DNA of 61,954 nucleotides from Sphingosinicella sp. YJ22 (GTDB taxonomy: Bacteria; Pseudomonadota; Alphaproteobacteria; Sphingomonadales; Sphingomonadaceae): NCBI RefSeq assembly GCF_011320075.1, contig NZ_JAANPA010000016.1, forward strand, positions 1-61,954, written 5' to 3'. Below, piece after piece: positions 39,143 to 49,960 of the stretch. The notes beneath the pieces are model-generated. The model was not told the origin of the DNA and searched no databases. It saw nothing but the letters and a program-made list of their open reading frames with translations. The stretch's first letter is position 1. Every line of letters begins with the position of its first letter. The translations under genes and the position numbers were made by a program.

Positions 39143-39679
39143 ATGAAACTCAACGATCTCCGCGACAATCCTGGCGCCCGCAAGTCCCGCGTCCGTGTCG
39201 GCCGCGGCATCGGCTCCGGCCTCGGCAAGACTGCCGGCCGTGGTCAGAAGGGCCAGACCAGCCGCTCGGGCGTCTCGATCAACGGCTTCGAGGGCGGCCA
39301 GATGCCGCTCCACATGCGGCTCCCGAAGCGCGGCTTCAACAATCCGTTCGCCAAGGACTATGCCGAGCTGAACATCGGCGCGATCCAGAAGGCGGTCGAT
39401 GCCAAGAAGCTCGACGCCAAGGCGACGCTCGACCAGGCGGCGCTGCGCGAGGCCGGCCTGGTCCGCGGCGGCAAGGACGGCGTCCGCATCCTCGGCAAGG
39501 GCGAGCTCAAGACCAAGCTGTCGTTCCGCGTCGCCGGCGTCAGCGCCGGCGCCCGCGAGGCGATCGAAAAGGCCGGCGGTTCGGTCGAGGTGATTGAAGT
39601 GGTGGCCGCGGCTGACAAGGCGAAGGCGAAGCACCGCAAGGGCGCTCGCTCGCAAGCCAAGGCGAAGGCCGAGGCCTAA
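39143..39679 (+). CDS. rplO: 50S ribosomal protein L15
   Basis: 178 residues. Late-assembly 50S protein. [20 protein letters not shown] and [20 protein letters not shown] form the long N-terminal arm; a basic Lys/Ala tail ([20 protein letters not shown]) extends the C-terminus by some 30 residues over E. coli. ATG 39143 gives the conserved start. Confidence 0.99.
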   Translation: MKLNDLRDNPGARKSRVRVGRGIGSGLGKTAGRGQKGQTSRSGVSINGFEGGQMPLHMRLPKRGFNNPFAKDYAELNIGAIQKAVDAKKLDAKATLDQAALREAGLVRGGKDGVRILGKGELKTKLSFRVAGVSAGAREAIEKAGGSVEVIEVVAAADKAKAKHRKGARSQAKAKAEA

Positions 39680-39858
39680 GGCCTCGCCGGATCCCACATT
39701 GCGAAACACACGAAGCAATCCATCCTCGCGAAACGGGGTTGGGTTGCTTCGTTGCAATAGGGACCAGCCATTCCACGCGCGGCCCTTCGCAGCGCCGACA
39801 AAAGCACTATATCGGGGCGTCGGTCGACCGGCCCCGGTGAATCAGCAGTAGGACGAAC

Positions 39859-41229
<1,371 letters not shown>

Positions 41230-41260
41230 GGCCGGGCGGGCAACAGGGGACGGCTTCCAG

Positions 41261-41908
41261 GTGAACATCATCCTTCTGGGCCCGCCGGGCGCGGGCAAGG
41301 GCACGCAGGCGAGCCGCCTCGTCAAGGACCATGCCATGGTCCAGCTGTCGACCGGCGACATGCTTCGTGCCGCGGTCAAGGCCGAGACGCCCGTCGGCCT
41401 CGAGGCCAAGGCGGTGATGGAAGCCGGCGAGCTCGTCTCCGACGACATCGTCACCCGCCTGATCGACGACGAGCTGACCCAGATCGGCCCGGTCCGCGGC
41501 GTGATCTTCGATGGCTATCCGCGAACTGCCGCCCAGGCCGAATCGCTCGAAGGGCTGCTCGCCAAGCACGGCCGCAAGCTTGACCACGTCATCGAGCTGG
41601 AGGTCGACGAGGACGCACTGGTCGACCGGATCACCGGCCGCTTCACCTGCGCCAAGTGCGGCGAGGGCTATCACGACCGCTACAAGCTGCCCAGGACCCC
41701 GACCCTGTGCGACGTATGCGGCTCCGACCAGTTCAAGCGCCGCGCCGACGACAATGAGGCGACGGTGCGCCAGCGCATGGCCGAATATCGCGCCAAGACC
41801 GCGCCGATCCTCCCCTTCTACGAGGCGCGCGGCCTGGTGAAGCGGGTCGACGGCATGGCCCCGATCGCCGAAGTCAGCGCCGGCATCGAGACGATACTGG
41901 CGGGTTAA
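41261..41908 (+). CDS. adk: Adenylate kinase with zinc-binding LID
   Basis: 215 residues. Interconverts ATP and AMP with two ADP. The P-loop is LLGPPGAGKGTQA, STGDMLRAAV lies in the NMP domain, and GYPRTAAQAE follows. The LID is the long form with four Cys (TCAKCGEGYHDRY and LCDVCGSDQF), expected to bind zinc. GTG 41261 starts it, with AGGGGA somewhat far upstream. Usual position after secY. Confidence 0.98.
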   Translation: MNIILLGPPGAGKGTQASRLVKDHAMVQLSTGDMLRAAVKAETPVGLEAKAVMEAGELVSDDIVTRLIDDELTQIGPVRGVIFDGYPRTAAQAESLEGLLAKHGRKLDHVIELEVDEDALVDRITGRFTCAKCGEGYHDRYKLPRTPTLCDVCGSDQFKRRADDNEATVRQRMAEYRAKTAPILPFYEARGLVKRVDGMAPIAEVSAGIETILAG

Positions 41909-42084
41909 GGTCCTTCGCTGCCGCTTGCGGGAGGTGATCGGGCGACCAAGCTGCATTCTGGCACGACCGCCGCTCCGGCGGCGCACTGGCATTCCCGTAA
42001 AAAGTGCTATGCAGGACTTAGAGCGCGACTCCGCGTCCGCGGCGCCGTGCCCATCCGCAACACGCTCTGTGGGGGAGCAGCGTC

Positions 42085-43458
42085 ATGCAAATGCACAGGA
42101 CCAGCGTTACCGATCACGTCGACCTTGAAGGCTTCATGGAGGGCGTCGCCCGGCGCAATCCAGGCCAGTCCGAGTTCATCCAGGCTGTCCGCGAGGTGGC
42201 CGAGGACATTTTCGACTTCATCGAGGACAAGGTCGAATATCACGAAGCGCAGATCCTGCGCCGAATCGCCGAGCCCGACCGGGTCGTCTCGTTCCGGGTC
42301 TGCTGGGAGGACGACAACGGCAGCATCCGCGTGAACCGCGGCTACCGCGTCCAGAACAATAATGCGATCGGCCCCTACAAGGGCGGCATCCGCTTCCACC
42401 CGAGCGTCAACGAGTCGATCCTCAAGTTCCTCGCCTTCGAGCAGACGTTCAAGAACGCGCTCACCGGCCTGCCCATGGGCGGCGGCAAGGGCGGCGCGAA
42501 CTTCAATCCCAAGGGCAAGAGCGTCAACGAGATCATGCGCTTCTGCCAGAGCTTCATGACCGAGCTCTACCGCCATATCGGCGCGAACGTCGACGTGCCC
42601 GCCGGCGACATCGGCGTTGGCGCGCGCGAGATCGGCTTCATGTTCGGCCAGTACAAGCGCATCACCAATGCTTGGGAAGGCGTGCTCACCGGCAAGGGCC
42701 TCGAATATGGCGGCTCGCTGATCCGGCCCGAGGCGACCGGCTACGGTGCGGTCTATTTCCTCGAGAACATGGTCAAGACCCGCGGCCGTGACCTGGCCGG
42801 AGTCACCGCGGTGATCTCCGGCTCCGGCAACGTCGCCACCCATGCGGCGGAGAAGATCACGCAGCTCGGCGGCAAGGTCGTCACCCTGTCGGATTCGGAA
42901 GGGTTCATTCACGATCCCGATGGCATCGGGCTGGAGAAGATCCAGTGGGTCAAGGACCACAAGACCCACCGCCGCGGCCGCATCAGCCAATATGCCGAGG
43001 AGTTCAAGGGCGCGACTTTCCACGGCGACCGCGCCCGTCCCTGGGCGGTTCCCTGCGACGTCGCCATGCCCTGCGCGACCCAGAACGAGCTCAACGGCGA
43101 GGATGCCCGAACGCTCGTCAAGAACGGCTGCTTCGCGGTCTCGGAAGGCGCCAACATGCCGACCGACCTCGAAGGCGTGCACGTCTTCAAGGATGCGCAG
43201 CTCCTCTACGCGCCCGGCAAGGCCTCCAACGCCGGCGGCGTCGCGGTGTCCGGCCTCGAGATGAGCCAGAATAGCGAGCGCCGCTCGTGGAAGGAATCGG
43301 AGCTCCAGCAGCTCCTGCGCGACATCATGGACGGCATTCACGACCGCTGCCTGGAATATGGCCGCAAGTCGGACGACTACGTCGACTATGTGAAGGGCGC
43401 CAACATCGCCGGCTTCAAGAAGGTCGCCGACGCCATGCTGGCGTTCGGAGTGGTGTGA
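42085..43458 (+). CDS. gdhA: NADP-specific glutamate dehydrogenase
   Basis: 457 residues, hexameric family of about 450. Converts 2-oxoglutarate plus ammonium to glutamate. GPYKGGIRFHPSVNESILKF, LPMGGGKGGANFNPKGKS (with the catalytic Lys) and VPAGDIGVGAREIGFMFGQY are catalytic-domain motifs. VISGSGNVATHAAEKI is the Rossmann loop, followed by LSDSEGFIHDPDG. It lies 176 bases after adk, inside what is normally a continuous ribosomal cluster, and is followed by a hairpin. Confidence 0.97.
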   Translation: MQMHRTSVTDHVDLEGFMEGVARRNPGQSEFIQAVREVAEDIFDFIEDKVEYHEAQILRRIAEPDRVVSFRVCWEDDNGSIRVNRGYRVQNNNAIGPYKGGIRFHPSVNESILKFLAFEQTFKNALTGLPMGGGKGGANFNPKGKSVNEIMRFCQSFMTELYRHIGANVDVPAGDIGVGAREIGFMFGQYKRITNAWEGVLTGKGLEYGGSLIRPEATGYGAVYFLENMVKTRGRDLAGVTAVISGSGNVATHAAEKITQLGGKVVTLSDSEGFIHDPDGIGLEKIQWVKDHKTHRRGRISQYAEEFKGATFHGDRARPWAVPCDVAMPCATQNELNGEDARTLVKNGCFAVSEGANMPTDLEGVHVFKDAQLLYAPGKASNAGGVAVSGLEMSQNSERRSWKESELQQLLRDIMDGIHDRCLEYGRKSDDYVDYVKGANIAGFKKVADAMLAFGVV

Positions 43459-43473
43459 GGGCCGCGGACGCGT

Positions 43474-43497
43474 GGAAGACCGCACTAGCGGTCTTCC
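43474..43497. terminator. Hairpin after gdhA
   Basis: GGAAGACCGC and GCGGTCTTCC are perfect inverted arms around ACTA. There is no strong T-run. It lies between the convergent gdhA and the small exported-protein gene and may serve both. Confidence 0.6.
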
Positions 43498-43512
43498 GCG
43501 CCCGCCGGCCGT

Positions 43513-43731
43513 CTAGTCGTCCAGCGCCAGCCTGCGAACGACCCGCCTTGTAGGGCGCTGGCCTTCGTCCTGGCCGACATAGAACCACAGGAACCGCCCG
43601 CGGCTCTCGCTGCACGGATTCTGCTCGGTGCAGCTGGTGCGCGAATCCTGGCGGCGATTGTCCTGCGCCGCGGCGGGGCTCGCGGCCACGGCCGCGGTAG
43701 CAGCAAGGATGATGATCGAAAGCTTCCTCAC
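43513..43731 (-). CDS. Small exported protein, function unknown
   Basis: 72 residues. Signal peptide KLSIIILAATAAVAASPAAAQ, then a mature part of about 50 residues with SCTEQNPCSESRGRF (two Cys likely paired in the periplasm), WFYVGQDEG and a basic tail. Small proteins of this pattern are common in sphingomonads, but I know no function. Convergent with gdhA, divergent from the MFS gene. Confidence 0.7.
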   Translation of the reverse strand: MRKLSIIILAATAAVAASPAAAQDNRRQDSRTSCTEQNPCSESRGRFLWFYVGQDEGQRPTRRVVRRLALDD

Positions 43732-43967
43732 GCACGTCCTCCCTTGGCGGTCGCCCTCGTGCTTGATCGGGCCATGGAAGGCTTTCTCAGGTGAACGCGG
43801 GATGAACCCCGATCCTCGGCCGCTACTTTTGTAGCTCCTTGTTCAACATCATGAAAAGTCTCGCGCTTTTTTTCGTCCAGAACACGGCGGCGGCCCGCGC
43901 CGAAGCCCGAGCTTGCATCCGACACCCGTTCCCGCTCACTTGGCGCCGAGCGACGAGGGGGAAATGA

Positions 43968-45665
43968 ATGGCGACGGCCGCGGACGACCTTCCCAAGCAT
44001 CACGAGCCGACCCAGTCCGAGCGACGCGTCATCCTCGCCTCGTCGCTCGGCACCGTGTTCGAATGGTACGACTTCTACCTTTACGGACTGCTCGCCGCGA
44101 TCATCTCCGCCCAGTTCTTCTCGGGCGTCAACGAGACGACCGGATTCATCTTCGCCCTCGCCGCCTTCGCCGTCGGCTTCGCGGTGCGCCCGTTCGGCGC
44201 TCTGCTGTTCGGCCGCATCGGCGACCTCGTCGGACGCAAAAACACCTTCCTCGTGACCATGGCGATCATGGGCCTGTCGACCTTCGCGGTCGGACTGCTG
44301 CCGAGCTACGCCTCGGCCGGAGTCGCGGCGCCGGTCCTCCTGGTGACGCTTCGCCTGCTCCAGGGTCTGGCGCTCGGCGGCGAATATGGCGGCGCCGCGA
44401 CGTATGTCGCCGAGCACGCGCCGGACCATAAGCGCGGCTTCTACACCAGCTTCATCCAGACCACGGCGACTCTCGGCCTGTTCGCGGCCCTGCTCGTCGT
44501 CATCGGAATCCGCACCTGGATCGGCGAGGAAGCATTCGCCGACTGGGGCTGGCGCCTGCCCTTCCTCGTCTCGATCGTCCTGCTGGCCGTGTCGCTGTGG
44601 AGTCGGCTCTCCCTCGACGAGAGTCCGGTCTTCCGCCGGATGAAGGAGGAGGGTAAAGCATCGAAAGCGCCGCTCACCGAGGCGTTCGGCCGCTGGCCCA
44701 ACCTCAAGCTGGTCCTGATCGCCCTGTTCGGCGCTGTCGCCGGCCAGGCGGTGGTCTGGTATGCTGGCCAGTTCTACGCGCTGTTCTTCCTCGAGCGGAC
44801 GCTCCGGGTCGACGGTGCCACCGCCAACATCCTGATCGCCATCGCGCTGGCGCTCGCCACGCCCTTCTTCGTCTTCTTCGGCTGGCTGTCGGACCGGATC
44901 GGCCGCAAGCCGATCATCCTCGCCGGCTGCGCACTCGCCGCCCTAACCTATTTCCCATTGTTCGGCCTGCTCACCGAAGCGGCCAATCCGGCGCTGGCCG
45001 CCGCCCAGCAGCGGTCCGGCGTGATCATCGTCGCCGATTCGGCGAGCTGCTCGATCCAGTTCGATCCGATCGGCCGCAACAGGTTCGAGAGCAGCGGCTG
45101 CGACATCGCCAAGTCGATGCTGGCGCGGGCGGGGATCAGCTACCGCAGCGTCTACGGTCAGGGCGGGATCGCCGTGCTCGAGCCGCCGGAGGGCGATCCG
45201 CACCGTTTCGCCATTCCCGCCGACGTGGCGTGGGCGGCGCAGGTCCGCATCGGCCTCGACCGGATCGACTATGCCGGGAATCCGCAGGGGTTCCGGACCG
45301 CGATCCAGGCGTCGCTCGACCGCGCCGGCTATCCCGCCCGCGCCGATCCAGCCCGCATCGACAAGCCACTGGTCGTGGCGATCCTGTTCGTCCTCGTCCT
45401 CTACGTGACGATGGTCTACGGCCCGATCGCGGCCCTGTTGGTCGAGCTCTTCCCGACCCGGATTCGCTACACGTCGATGTCGCTGCCCTACCATATCGGC
45501 AACGGCTGGTTCGGCGGCTTCCTGCCCACCACCAGCTTCGCGATCGTCGCGGCGACGGGCGACATCTATGCCGGGCTGTGGTATCCGATAGCCATCGCGG
45601 CTATCACGCTGCTGATCGGGCTCGTCTTTCTGCCCGAAACCCGGCACAGATCGCTGGAGGAGTAG
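43968..45665 (+). CDS. MFS metabolite:H+ symporter with a large periplasmic loop
   Basis: 565 residues. FEWYDFYLYGLLAAIISAQF (TM1), GRIGDLVGRKNTFLVTM (loop 2-3) and RLLQGLALGGEYGGAATYVA place it in the MHS branch (ShiA/KgtP/ProP-like). Most members have about 430-450 residues. Here some 115 extra residues (about 345-460) follow TM9, with two Cys (ASCSIQFDP, SSGCDIAKSM) and a soluble alpha-beta character; topology places them in the periplasm. The substrate is unknown. It ends one base before the -35 of the rpsM promoter. Confidence 0.92.
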   Translation: MATAADDLPKHHEPTQSERRVILASSLGTVFEWYDFYLYGLLAAIISAQFFSGVNETTGFIFALAAFAVGFAVRPFGALLFGRIGDLVGRKNTFLVTMAIMGLSTFAVGLLPSYASAGVAAPVLLVTLRLLQGLALGGEYGGAATYVAEHAPDHKRGFYTSFIQTTATLGLFAALLVVIGIRTWIGEEAFADWGWRLPFLVSIVLLAVSLWSRLSLDESPVFRRMKEEGKASKAPLTEAFGRWPNLKLVLIALFGAVAGQAVVWYAGQFYALFFLERTLRVDGATANILIAIALALATPFFVFFGWLSDRIGRKPIILAGCALAALTYFPLFGLLTEAANPALAAAQQRSGVIIVADSASCSIQFDPIGRNRFESSGCDIAKSMLARAGISYRSVYGQGGIAVLEPPEGDPHRFAIPADVAWAAQVRIGLDRIDYAGNPQGFRTAIQASLDRAGYPARADPARIDKPLVVAILFVLVLYVTMVYGPIAALLVELFPTRIRYTSMSLPYHIGNGWFGGFLPTTSFAIVAATGDIYAGLWYPIAIAAITLLIGLVFLPETRHRSLEE

Positions 45666-45694
45666 TTGACACCGCCCCTCCCCCCTCCTATCTG
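45666..45694 (+). promoter_or_regulatory. Putative sigma-70 promoter of rpsM-rpsK-rpoA
   Basis: TTGACA (45666-45671), 17-base spacer, TATCTG (45689-45694). The -35 begins immediately after the transporter stop codon. It gives the alpha operon its own start after the gdhA/MFS insertion separated it from adk. Confidence 0.6.
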
Positions 45695-45821
45695 CGCGCT
45701 ATCCCGCTAACCGGTGCCCCGGCAGCGCATTCGTGCGCGCGCCGGCTTTGCCTGTTTCGGGCCAACGCGACGAGATAGGGGAGCGAGCCATCCTCCCCTG
45801 TGGAGCTAGGAGAAAAAGGAC

Positions 45822-46190
45822 ATGGCACGTATTGCGGGTGTGAACATCCCGACCAACAAGCGCGTGGTGATCGCGCTTCAGTATATCCACGGCATTGGCC
45901 AGGCCAAGGCCAAGGAGATCGTTACCAAGCTCAACATCCCGGCCGAGCGCCGGGTCCAGGACCTGACCGACCAGGAGGTCCTTCAGATCCGCGAGACGAT
46001 CGACGCCGACTATCAGGTCGAGGGCGACCTTCGCCGCGAAGTCGCGATGAACATCAAGCGCCTGATGGACCTCGCCTGCTACCGCGGCCTTCGTCACCGT
46101 CGCGGCCTCCCGGTCCGCGGCCAGCGCACGCACACCAACGCGCGCACCCGCAAGGGCAAGGCCAAGCCGATCGCCGGCAAGAAGAAGTAA
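45822..46190 (+). CDS. rpsM: 30S ribosomal protein S13
   Basis: 122 residues. Head protein touching P-site tRNA and bridge B1. [20 protein letters not shown] and [20 protein letters not shown] are conserved; the tail is [26 protein letters not shown] precedes ATG 45822. Confidence 0.99.
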   Translation: MARIAGVNIPTNKRVVIALQYIHGIGQAKAKEIVTKLNIPAERRVQDLTDQEVLQIRETIDADYQVEGDLRREVAMNIKRLMDLACYRGLRHRRGLPVRGQRTHTNARTRKGKAKPIAGKKK

Positions 46191-46273
46191 GAAAGGCCCC
46201 GGTTCGAGCCGCGGCCCGCCTTCGGGTGGAACCAGCGGCTCCCGGCCTTCTTTAGCAAGGAACAGGATCTCCA

Positions 46274-46663
46274 ATGGCACAAGCACCCCAGCGCCTTCGC
46301 CGCCGCGAGCGCAAGAACATCACCGCCGGCGTCGCCCATGTGAACGCCAGCTTCAACAACACCATGATCACCATCACCGACGCCCAGGGCAACGCCATCG
46401 CGTGGAGCTCGGCCGGAATGATGGGCTTCAAGGGCTCGCGCAAGTCGACCCCTTACGCGGCCCAGGTCGCCGCCGAGGACGCCGGCCGCAAGGCCGCCGA
46501 GCACGGCGTGCGCACCCTCGAGGTCGAAGTGAAGGGCCCGGGTTCGGGCCGCGAGAGCGCGCTTCGGGCGCTGCAGGCGGTCGGCTTCACGATCACGTCG
46601 ATCCGCGACGTGACCCCGATCCCGCACAACGGCGTGCGCCCGTCCAAGCGCCGCCGCGTCTGA
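46274..46663 (+). CDS. rpsK: 30S ribosomal protein S11
   Basis: 129 residues. Platform protein near the E site. [40 protein letters not shown] and [13 protein letters not shown] are typical. A perfect palindrome (46668-46692) follows its stop. Confidence 0.99.
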   Translation: MAQAPQRLRRRERKNITAGVAHVNASFNNTMITITDAQGNAIAWSSAGMMGFKGSRKSTPYAAQVAAEDAGRKAAEHGVRTLEVEVKGPGSGRESALRALQAVGFTITSIRDVTPIPHNGVRPSKRRRV

Positions 46664-46667
46664 TTTT

Positions 46668-46692
46668 TCGGCCGAAGTGGTACTTCGGCCGA
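46668..46692. repeat. Palindrome with the CGAAGTGGTACTTCG core after rpsK
   Basis: Eleven-base perfect arms TCGGCCGAAGT and ACTTCGGCCGA around GGT. The same 15-base core recurs inside the terminase-like gene at 50566-50602. A T-run flanks it on the left. Confidence 0.85.
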
Positions 46693-46760
46693 GGACAGAC
46701 AGAAGAAGTTAGAAATTCGGGCGGCGGATCTGCCGTCGTCCATGAGCCCAAGGGAACACC

Positions 46761-47828
46761 ATGGCCGTCAACGCAAAGAACTGGCAGGAAATGAAGAAGC
46801 CCAACGCGCTCGAGAAGAAGACCGCTGGCGACAGCCGCCGCAAGGCGACCTTCGTTGCCGAGCCGCTCGAGCGGGGCTTCGGCCTGACTCTCGGCAATTC
46901 GCTCCGCCGGGTCTTGCTTTCCTCGCTTCAGGGCGCCGCCGTCACCGCGATCAAGATCGAGGGCGTGCTGCATGAATTCTCCTCGCTCGCCGGAGTGCGC
47001 GAGGACGTCACCGACATCGTCCTCAACGTGAAGCAGATCGCGCTGAGGATGGAAGGCGAAGGCCCCAAGCGGCTTCAGCTGTCGGCGACCGGTCCGGGCG
47101 AAGTCACCGCCGGCCAGATCGCCACCACCGGCGACATCGAGGTGATGAACCCGAACCTGGTCATCTGCCACCTCGACGAGGGCGCGACGCTCAACATGGA
47201 GCTGACCGCCGAGACCGGCAAGGGCTATGTCCCGGCCGCGTCGAACCGCCCGGTCGACGCGCCGATCGGCCTCATCCCGATCGACGCTTTGTACAGCCCG
47301 GTCCGCCAGGTCAGCTACAAGGTCGAGAACACCCGAGTCGGCCAGGAGCTCGACTATGACAAGCTCACGCTGACCATCGAGACCGACGGCACGGTGAGCC
47401 CCGAGGACGCGGTCGCCTATGCGGCGCGGATCCTCCAGGACCAGCTCCAGCTGTTCGTCCACTTCGACGACGGCATGGCCGTCAGCATGCCGAGCTCCGG
47501 CATGGTCGGCGGCGGCATGGGCGCGATGGAGACCGAGGCCGACGCCAACCAGCTCAACCGCTACCTCCTCAAGAAGGTCGACGAGCTGGAGCTGTCGGTG
47601 CGCAGCGCCAACTGCCTCAAGAACGACAACATCATCTACATCGGCGACCTCGTCCAGAAGACCGAGGCCGAGATGCTCCGAACGCCGAACTTCGGCCGCA
47701 AGAGCCTCAACGAGATCAAGGAAGTCCTTGCCTCGATGGGCCTCCGCCTCGGCATGGACATCCCCGGCTGGCCGCCCGAGAATATCGAGGAAATGGCCAA
47801 GAAGCTCGAGCAGGAGCTGATGGGGTGA
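46761..47828 (+). CDS. rpoA: RNA polymerase alpha subunit
   Basis: 355 residues. The N-terminal domain (about 1-235) dimerises and nucleates core assembly: [20 protein letters not shown] and [20 protein letters not shown]. The C-terminal domain (about 265-340) binds UP elements and activators: [20 protein letters not shown] and [19 protein letters not shown] Met/Gly-rich linker ([16 protein letters not shown]) joins them. rplQ, normally adjacent, lies 3.6 kb away here. Confidence 0.99.
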   Translation: MAVNAKNWQEMKKPNALEKKTAGDSRRKATFVAEPLERGFGLTLGNSLRRVLLSSLQGAAVTAIKIEGVLHEFSSLAGVREDVTDIVLNVKQIALRMEGEGPKRLQLSATGPGEVTAGQIATTGDIEVMNPNLVICHLDEGATLNMELTAETGKGYVPAASNRPVDAPIGLIPIDALYSPVRQVSYKVENTRVGQELDYDKLTLTIETDGTVSPEDAVAYAARILQDQLQLFVHFDDGMAVSMPSSGMVGGGMGAMETEADANQLNRYLLKKVDELELSVRSANCLKNDNIIYIGDLVQKTEAEMLRTPNFGRKSLNEIKEVLASMGLRLGMDIPGWPPENIEEMAKKLEQELMG

Positions 47829-47916
47829 TCGCCGTTCGGATCAGTGCGGGGCACTGATCCGGGCGATCACCACGCTTCGGCCGTCGAGGCCGGAGCGGGC
47901 GGGTAACGAAAAGCGC

Positions 47917-47949
47917 AAGGGCCGTCCCGCGAGGGGCGGCCCTTTCCTT
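47917..47949 (+). terminator. Intrinsic terminator after rpoA
   Basis: AAGGGCCGTCCC pairs with GGGGCGGCCCTTT around GCGA, with TTTCCTT downstream. A second hairpin (GGATCAGTGC / GCACTGATCC, about 47837-47860) lies between it and the rpoA stop. Together they suggest that rplQ is no longer on this transcript. Confidence 0.78.
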
Positions 47950-48005
47950 ATGCCTTGCGCCCGGTGGCATTGCGCCTATGTGTATGGGAAGCAGGAGGCG
48001 TACAC

Positions 48006-48203
48006 ATGCGGACCAATATCGTGATCGACGACCGACTGATGACCGAGGCGATGGAGGCAAGCGGCGCTTCGACCAAGCGCGAGGCCGTCGAGCTGGGGCT
48101 CCGGGCGCTGGTCCGGCTGAGGCGGCAAACGGCTTTTCGCGCCTGGCGCGGCAAGCTCGACTGGCAGGGCGATCTTGACGCCATGCGCAGCGACGGCCGC
48201 TAG
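48006..48203 (+). CDS. vapB: VapB-family antitoxin
   Basis: 65 residues. Ribbon-helix-helix start RTNIVIDDRLMTEAMEASG, then STKREAVELGLRALVRLRRQ, and a C-terminal toxin-binding part (GKLDWQGDLDAMRSD). It neutralises VapC and probably represses the pair. ATG 48006 gives the canonical VapB N-terminus. vapC starts six bases after it. Confidence 0.9.
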   Translation: MRTNIVIDDRLMTEAMEASGASTKREAVELGLRALVRLRRQTAFRAWRGKLDWQGDLDAMRSDGR

Positions 48204-48209
48204 CGTCCC

Positions 48210-48602
48210 GTGATCTTCGTCGATTCCAGCGTCTGGATCGATTATTTCCGCGGCAGCGCGACGCCGGAGACAGACCGCCTCGACGCGTTGCTCGGCCAGC
48301 AGGAGTTGATCGTCGGCGACCTGGTGCTGACCGAGGTTCTGCAAGGCTTCGATGCGGAACAGGATTTCCGGACGGCGCTCGGCCTTTTCGACACCCTGAC
48401 AATGGTCGAGATCGGGGGTCGGGACATCGCGCTCGAGGCCGCCCGTAACTTCCGCCGCCTGCGCGCCAAGGCCGTCACAGTGCGCAAGACCATCGACACC
48501 CTGATTGCGACCTGGTGCATCGAGCATCGAGTCCCCCTTCTCTACAGCGACCGCGATTTCGACCCGTTCACTCGGCATCTGGGCCTTGAAACGGCCATTT
48601 GA
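48210..48602 (+). CDS. vapC: VapC-family PIN-domain ribonuclease toxin
   Basis: 130 residues from GTG. PIN acidic residues: D5 (FVDSSVWID), E42 (VLTEVLQGF), D96 (TIDTLIATW) and D114 (YSDRDFDPF). VapC toxins cleave specific RNAs, often initiator tRNA or rRNA. It forms a type II module with vapB between rpoA and rplQ. Confidence 0.92.
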   Translation: MIFVDSSVWIDYFRGSATPETDRLDALLGQQELIVGDLVLTEVLQGFDAEQDFRTALGLFDTLTMVEIGGRDIALEAARNFRRLRAKAVTVRKTIDTLIATWCIEHRVPLLYSDRDFDPFTRHLGLETAI

Positions 48603-48636
48603 GGATTCATCTCATAACCGGATTGGCACTATTGGC

Positions 48637-48665
48637 TTGACATCGTCACGCTGATCTGGTACTAG
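48637..48665 (+). promoter_or_regulatory. Putative sigma-70 promoter before the packaging genes
   Basis: TTGACA (48637-48642), 17 bases, TACTAG (48660-48665). A hairpin follows (GGGCCGGGCG / GCCGGCCC, about 48687-48720) with TTTT, which may be the vapBC terminator or a leader structure. Confidence 0.45.
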
Positions 48666-48736
48666 GCGCACATGATCGAACAAGTGGGCCGGGCGACCTT
48701 TGCGGGTTGCGCCGGCCCTTTTGCTGTGGGGCGGAC

Positions 48737-49630
48737 ATGGCGAAACAGGAAGCGGCGTGGCGGGCGGGGTTTCTCGCCGCGCTGGCGCGGGGCGGGAGCG
48801 TGAAGGGCGCGGCGGCGGCCGCCGGGGTCGACCGGACCACCGCCTATGAGGCGCGAAAGCGGGATGCTCACTTTGCCGCGCAATGGGCGGCGGCGCTGGC
48901 CGAGGGGCGCGGAAGGCTCGTGCGCGGCGAGACGCCGGCGCTGGCGCGGGACGAGATCGTGCGGTCGTCGCGCCACGGGCGGCCGTGCGTGATGCGGGCG
49001 GGGCCGGGGCGCTGGTCGGCGGCGAAGGAGGCTTTGTTCCTGACCGCGCTCGAGGAGGGCGCCAACGTCAGCCGCGCGGCGGCGGCGGCGGGCCTCTCGA
49101 CGACCGCGCTCTACGCGCGGCGGCGGCGGGAGCCGGCGTTTGCGGAATCTTGGGCTTCCGCAGTGCGGGGCGGCTATCTCGACGTCGAGGCGCTGCTGAT
49201 CGAGAATGCCAAGGCGGTGCTGGGCGGAGCGCCGGCGGTGCCCGAAGCGGGGCGGCTGACGGGCGAGATGAGCGTCGGCGACGCGATCAACATCCTGAAG
49301 CTTCACCGGGCGAGCGTGAAGGGCGGCGCGCTGCAGCGCTATGACTGGCGCGCGGCCGAGCCGGACATCGAGGAGGTGCGGGCCGAGGTGCTGCGCAAGG
49401 TGGCGGCGATGGAGCGGAAGAGGGGCTGTTCGCATCGCGCTGGTGGCGGCTTCGCTGGACGAGGCGCGGCGGGTGATGGTGGAGGGGCCCTCCGGCATTC
49501 TGGCCGTCGCGAGGCCGGGGGAGGTTCGGGAGTGGTCGTTTCAGCGGCGGCGGATCCTGTTCGCGAGCGGGGCGGAGGCGACGCTGTTCTCGGGGGCGCA
49601 TCCGGACGGGCTGCGCGGGCCGGAGCATGA
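48737..49630 (+). pseudogene. Terminase small-subunit-like protein with tandem helix-turn-helix repeats, 3' end broken
   Basis: From ATG 48737 about 230 residues look genuine. There are two similar HTH units (GSVKGAAAAAGVDRTTAYEA and ANVSRAAAAAGLSTTALYAR), then SVGDAINILKLHRASVKGG and EVRAEVLRKVAAMERK. This resembles DNA-recognition subunits that precede the terminase in alphaproteobacterial gene transfer agents. After about 49425 the frame turns Gly/Arg-rich because the neighbouring frame now encodes the terminase body; the normal stop has been lost, apparently by a deletion. Codon use favours G-ending codons more than neighbours. Confidence 0.65.
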
Positions 49631-49960
49631 CTTCGCCTGGTGCGACGAGCTCGCCAAGTGGCGCTACGCCCAGGAGGCGTGGGACAATCTGCAGCTCGGG
49701 CTTCGGCGCGGGGCGCGGCCGCGCGCGCTCGTGACGACGACCCCGCGGCGCGGCGCTGCGCTGACGGCGCTGCTCGGCGAGGACGGGGTCGTGCAGACGG
49801 GCGGCGCGAGCGCGAGGAACCCGCATCTGCCCGAGGGATGGGTCGCGGCTCAGGCGGCGCGGCTGACCGGATGGCTCAAGCGGCAGGAGCTGGACGGCGA
49901 ACTGATCGACGAGGTGAAGGGGGCGCTGTGGACCCGGGAGGGGATCGAGGCGGCGCGGGT

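Noticed and set aside
41959-41973. TGGCACG with GC at sigma-54 spacing upstream of gdhA
   Set aside because: The -24 element fits, but the -12 part reads CCGC rather than TTGC, and there is no enhancer-like site; too weak to call.
48603-48736. Possible tRNA or attachment site at the left side of the packaging genes
   Set aside because: No cloverleaf can be drawn and no matching direct repeat was seen near 51300-51454.
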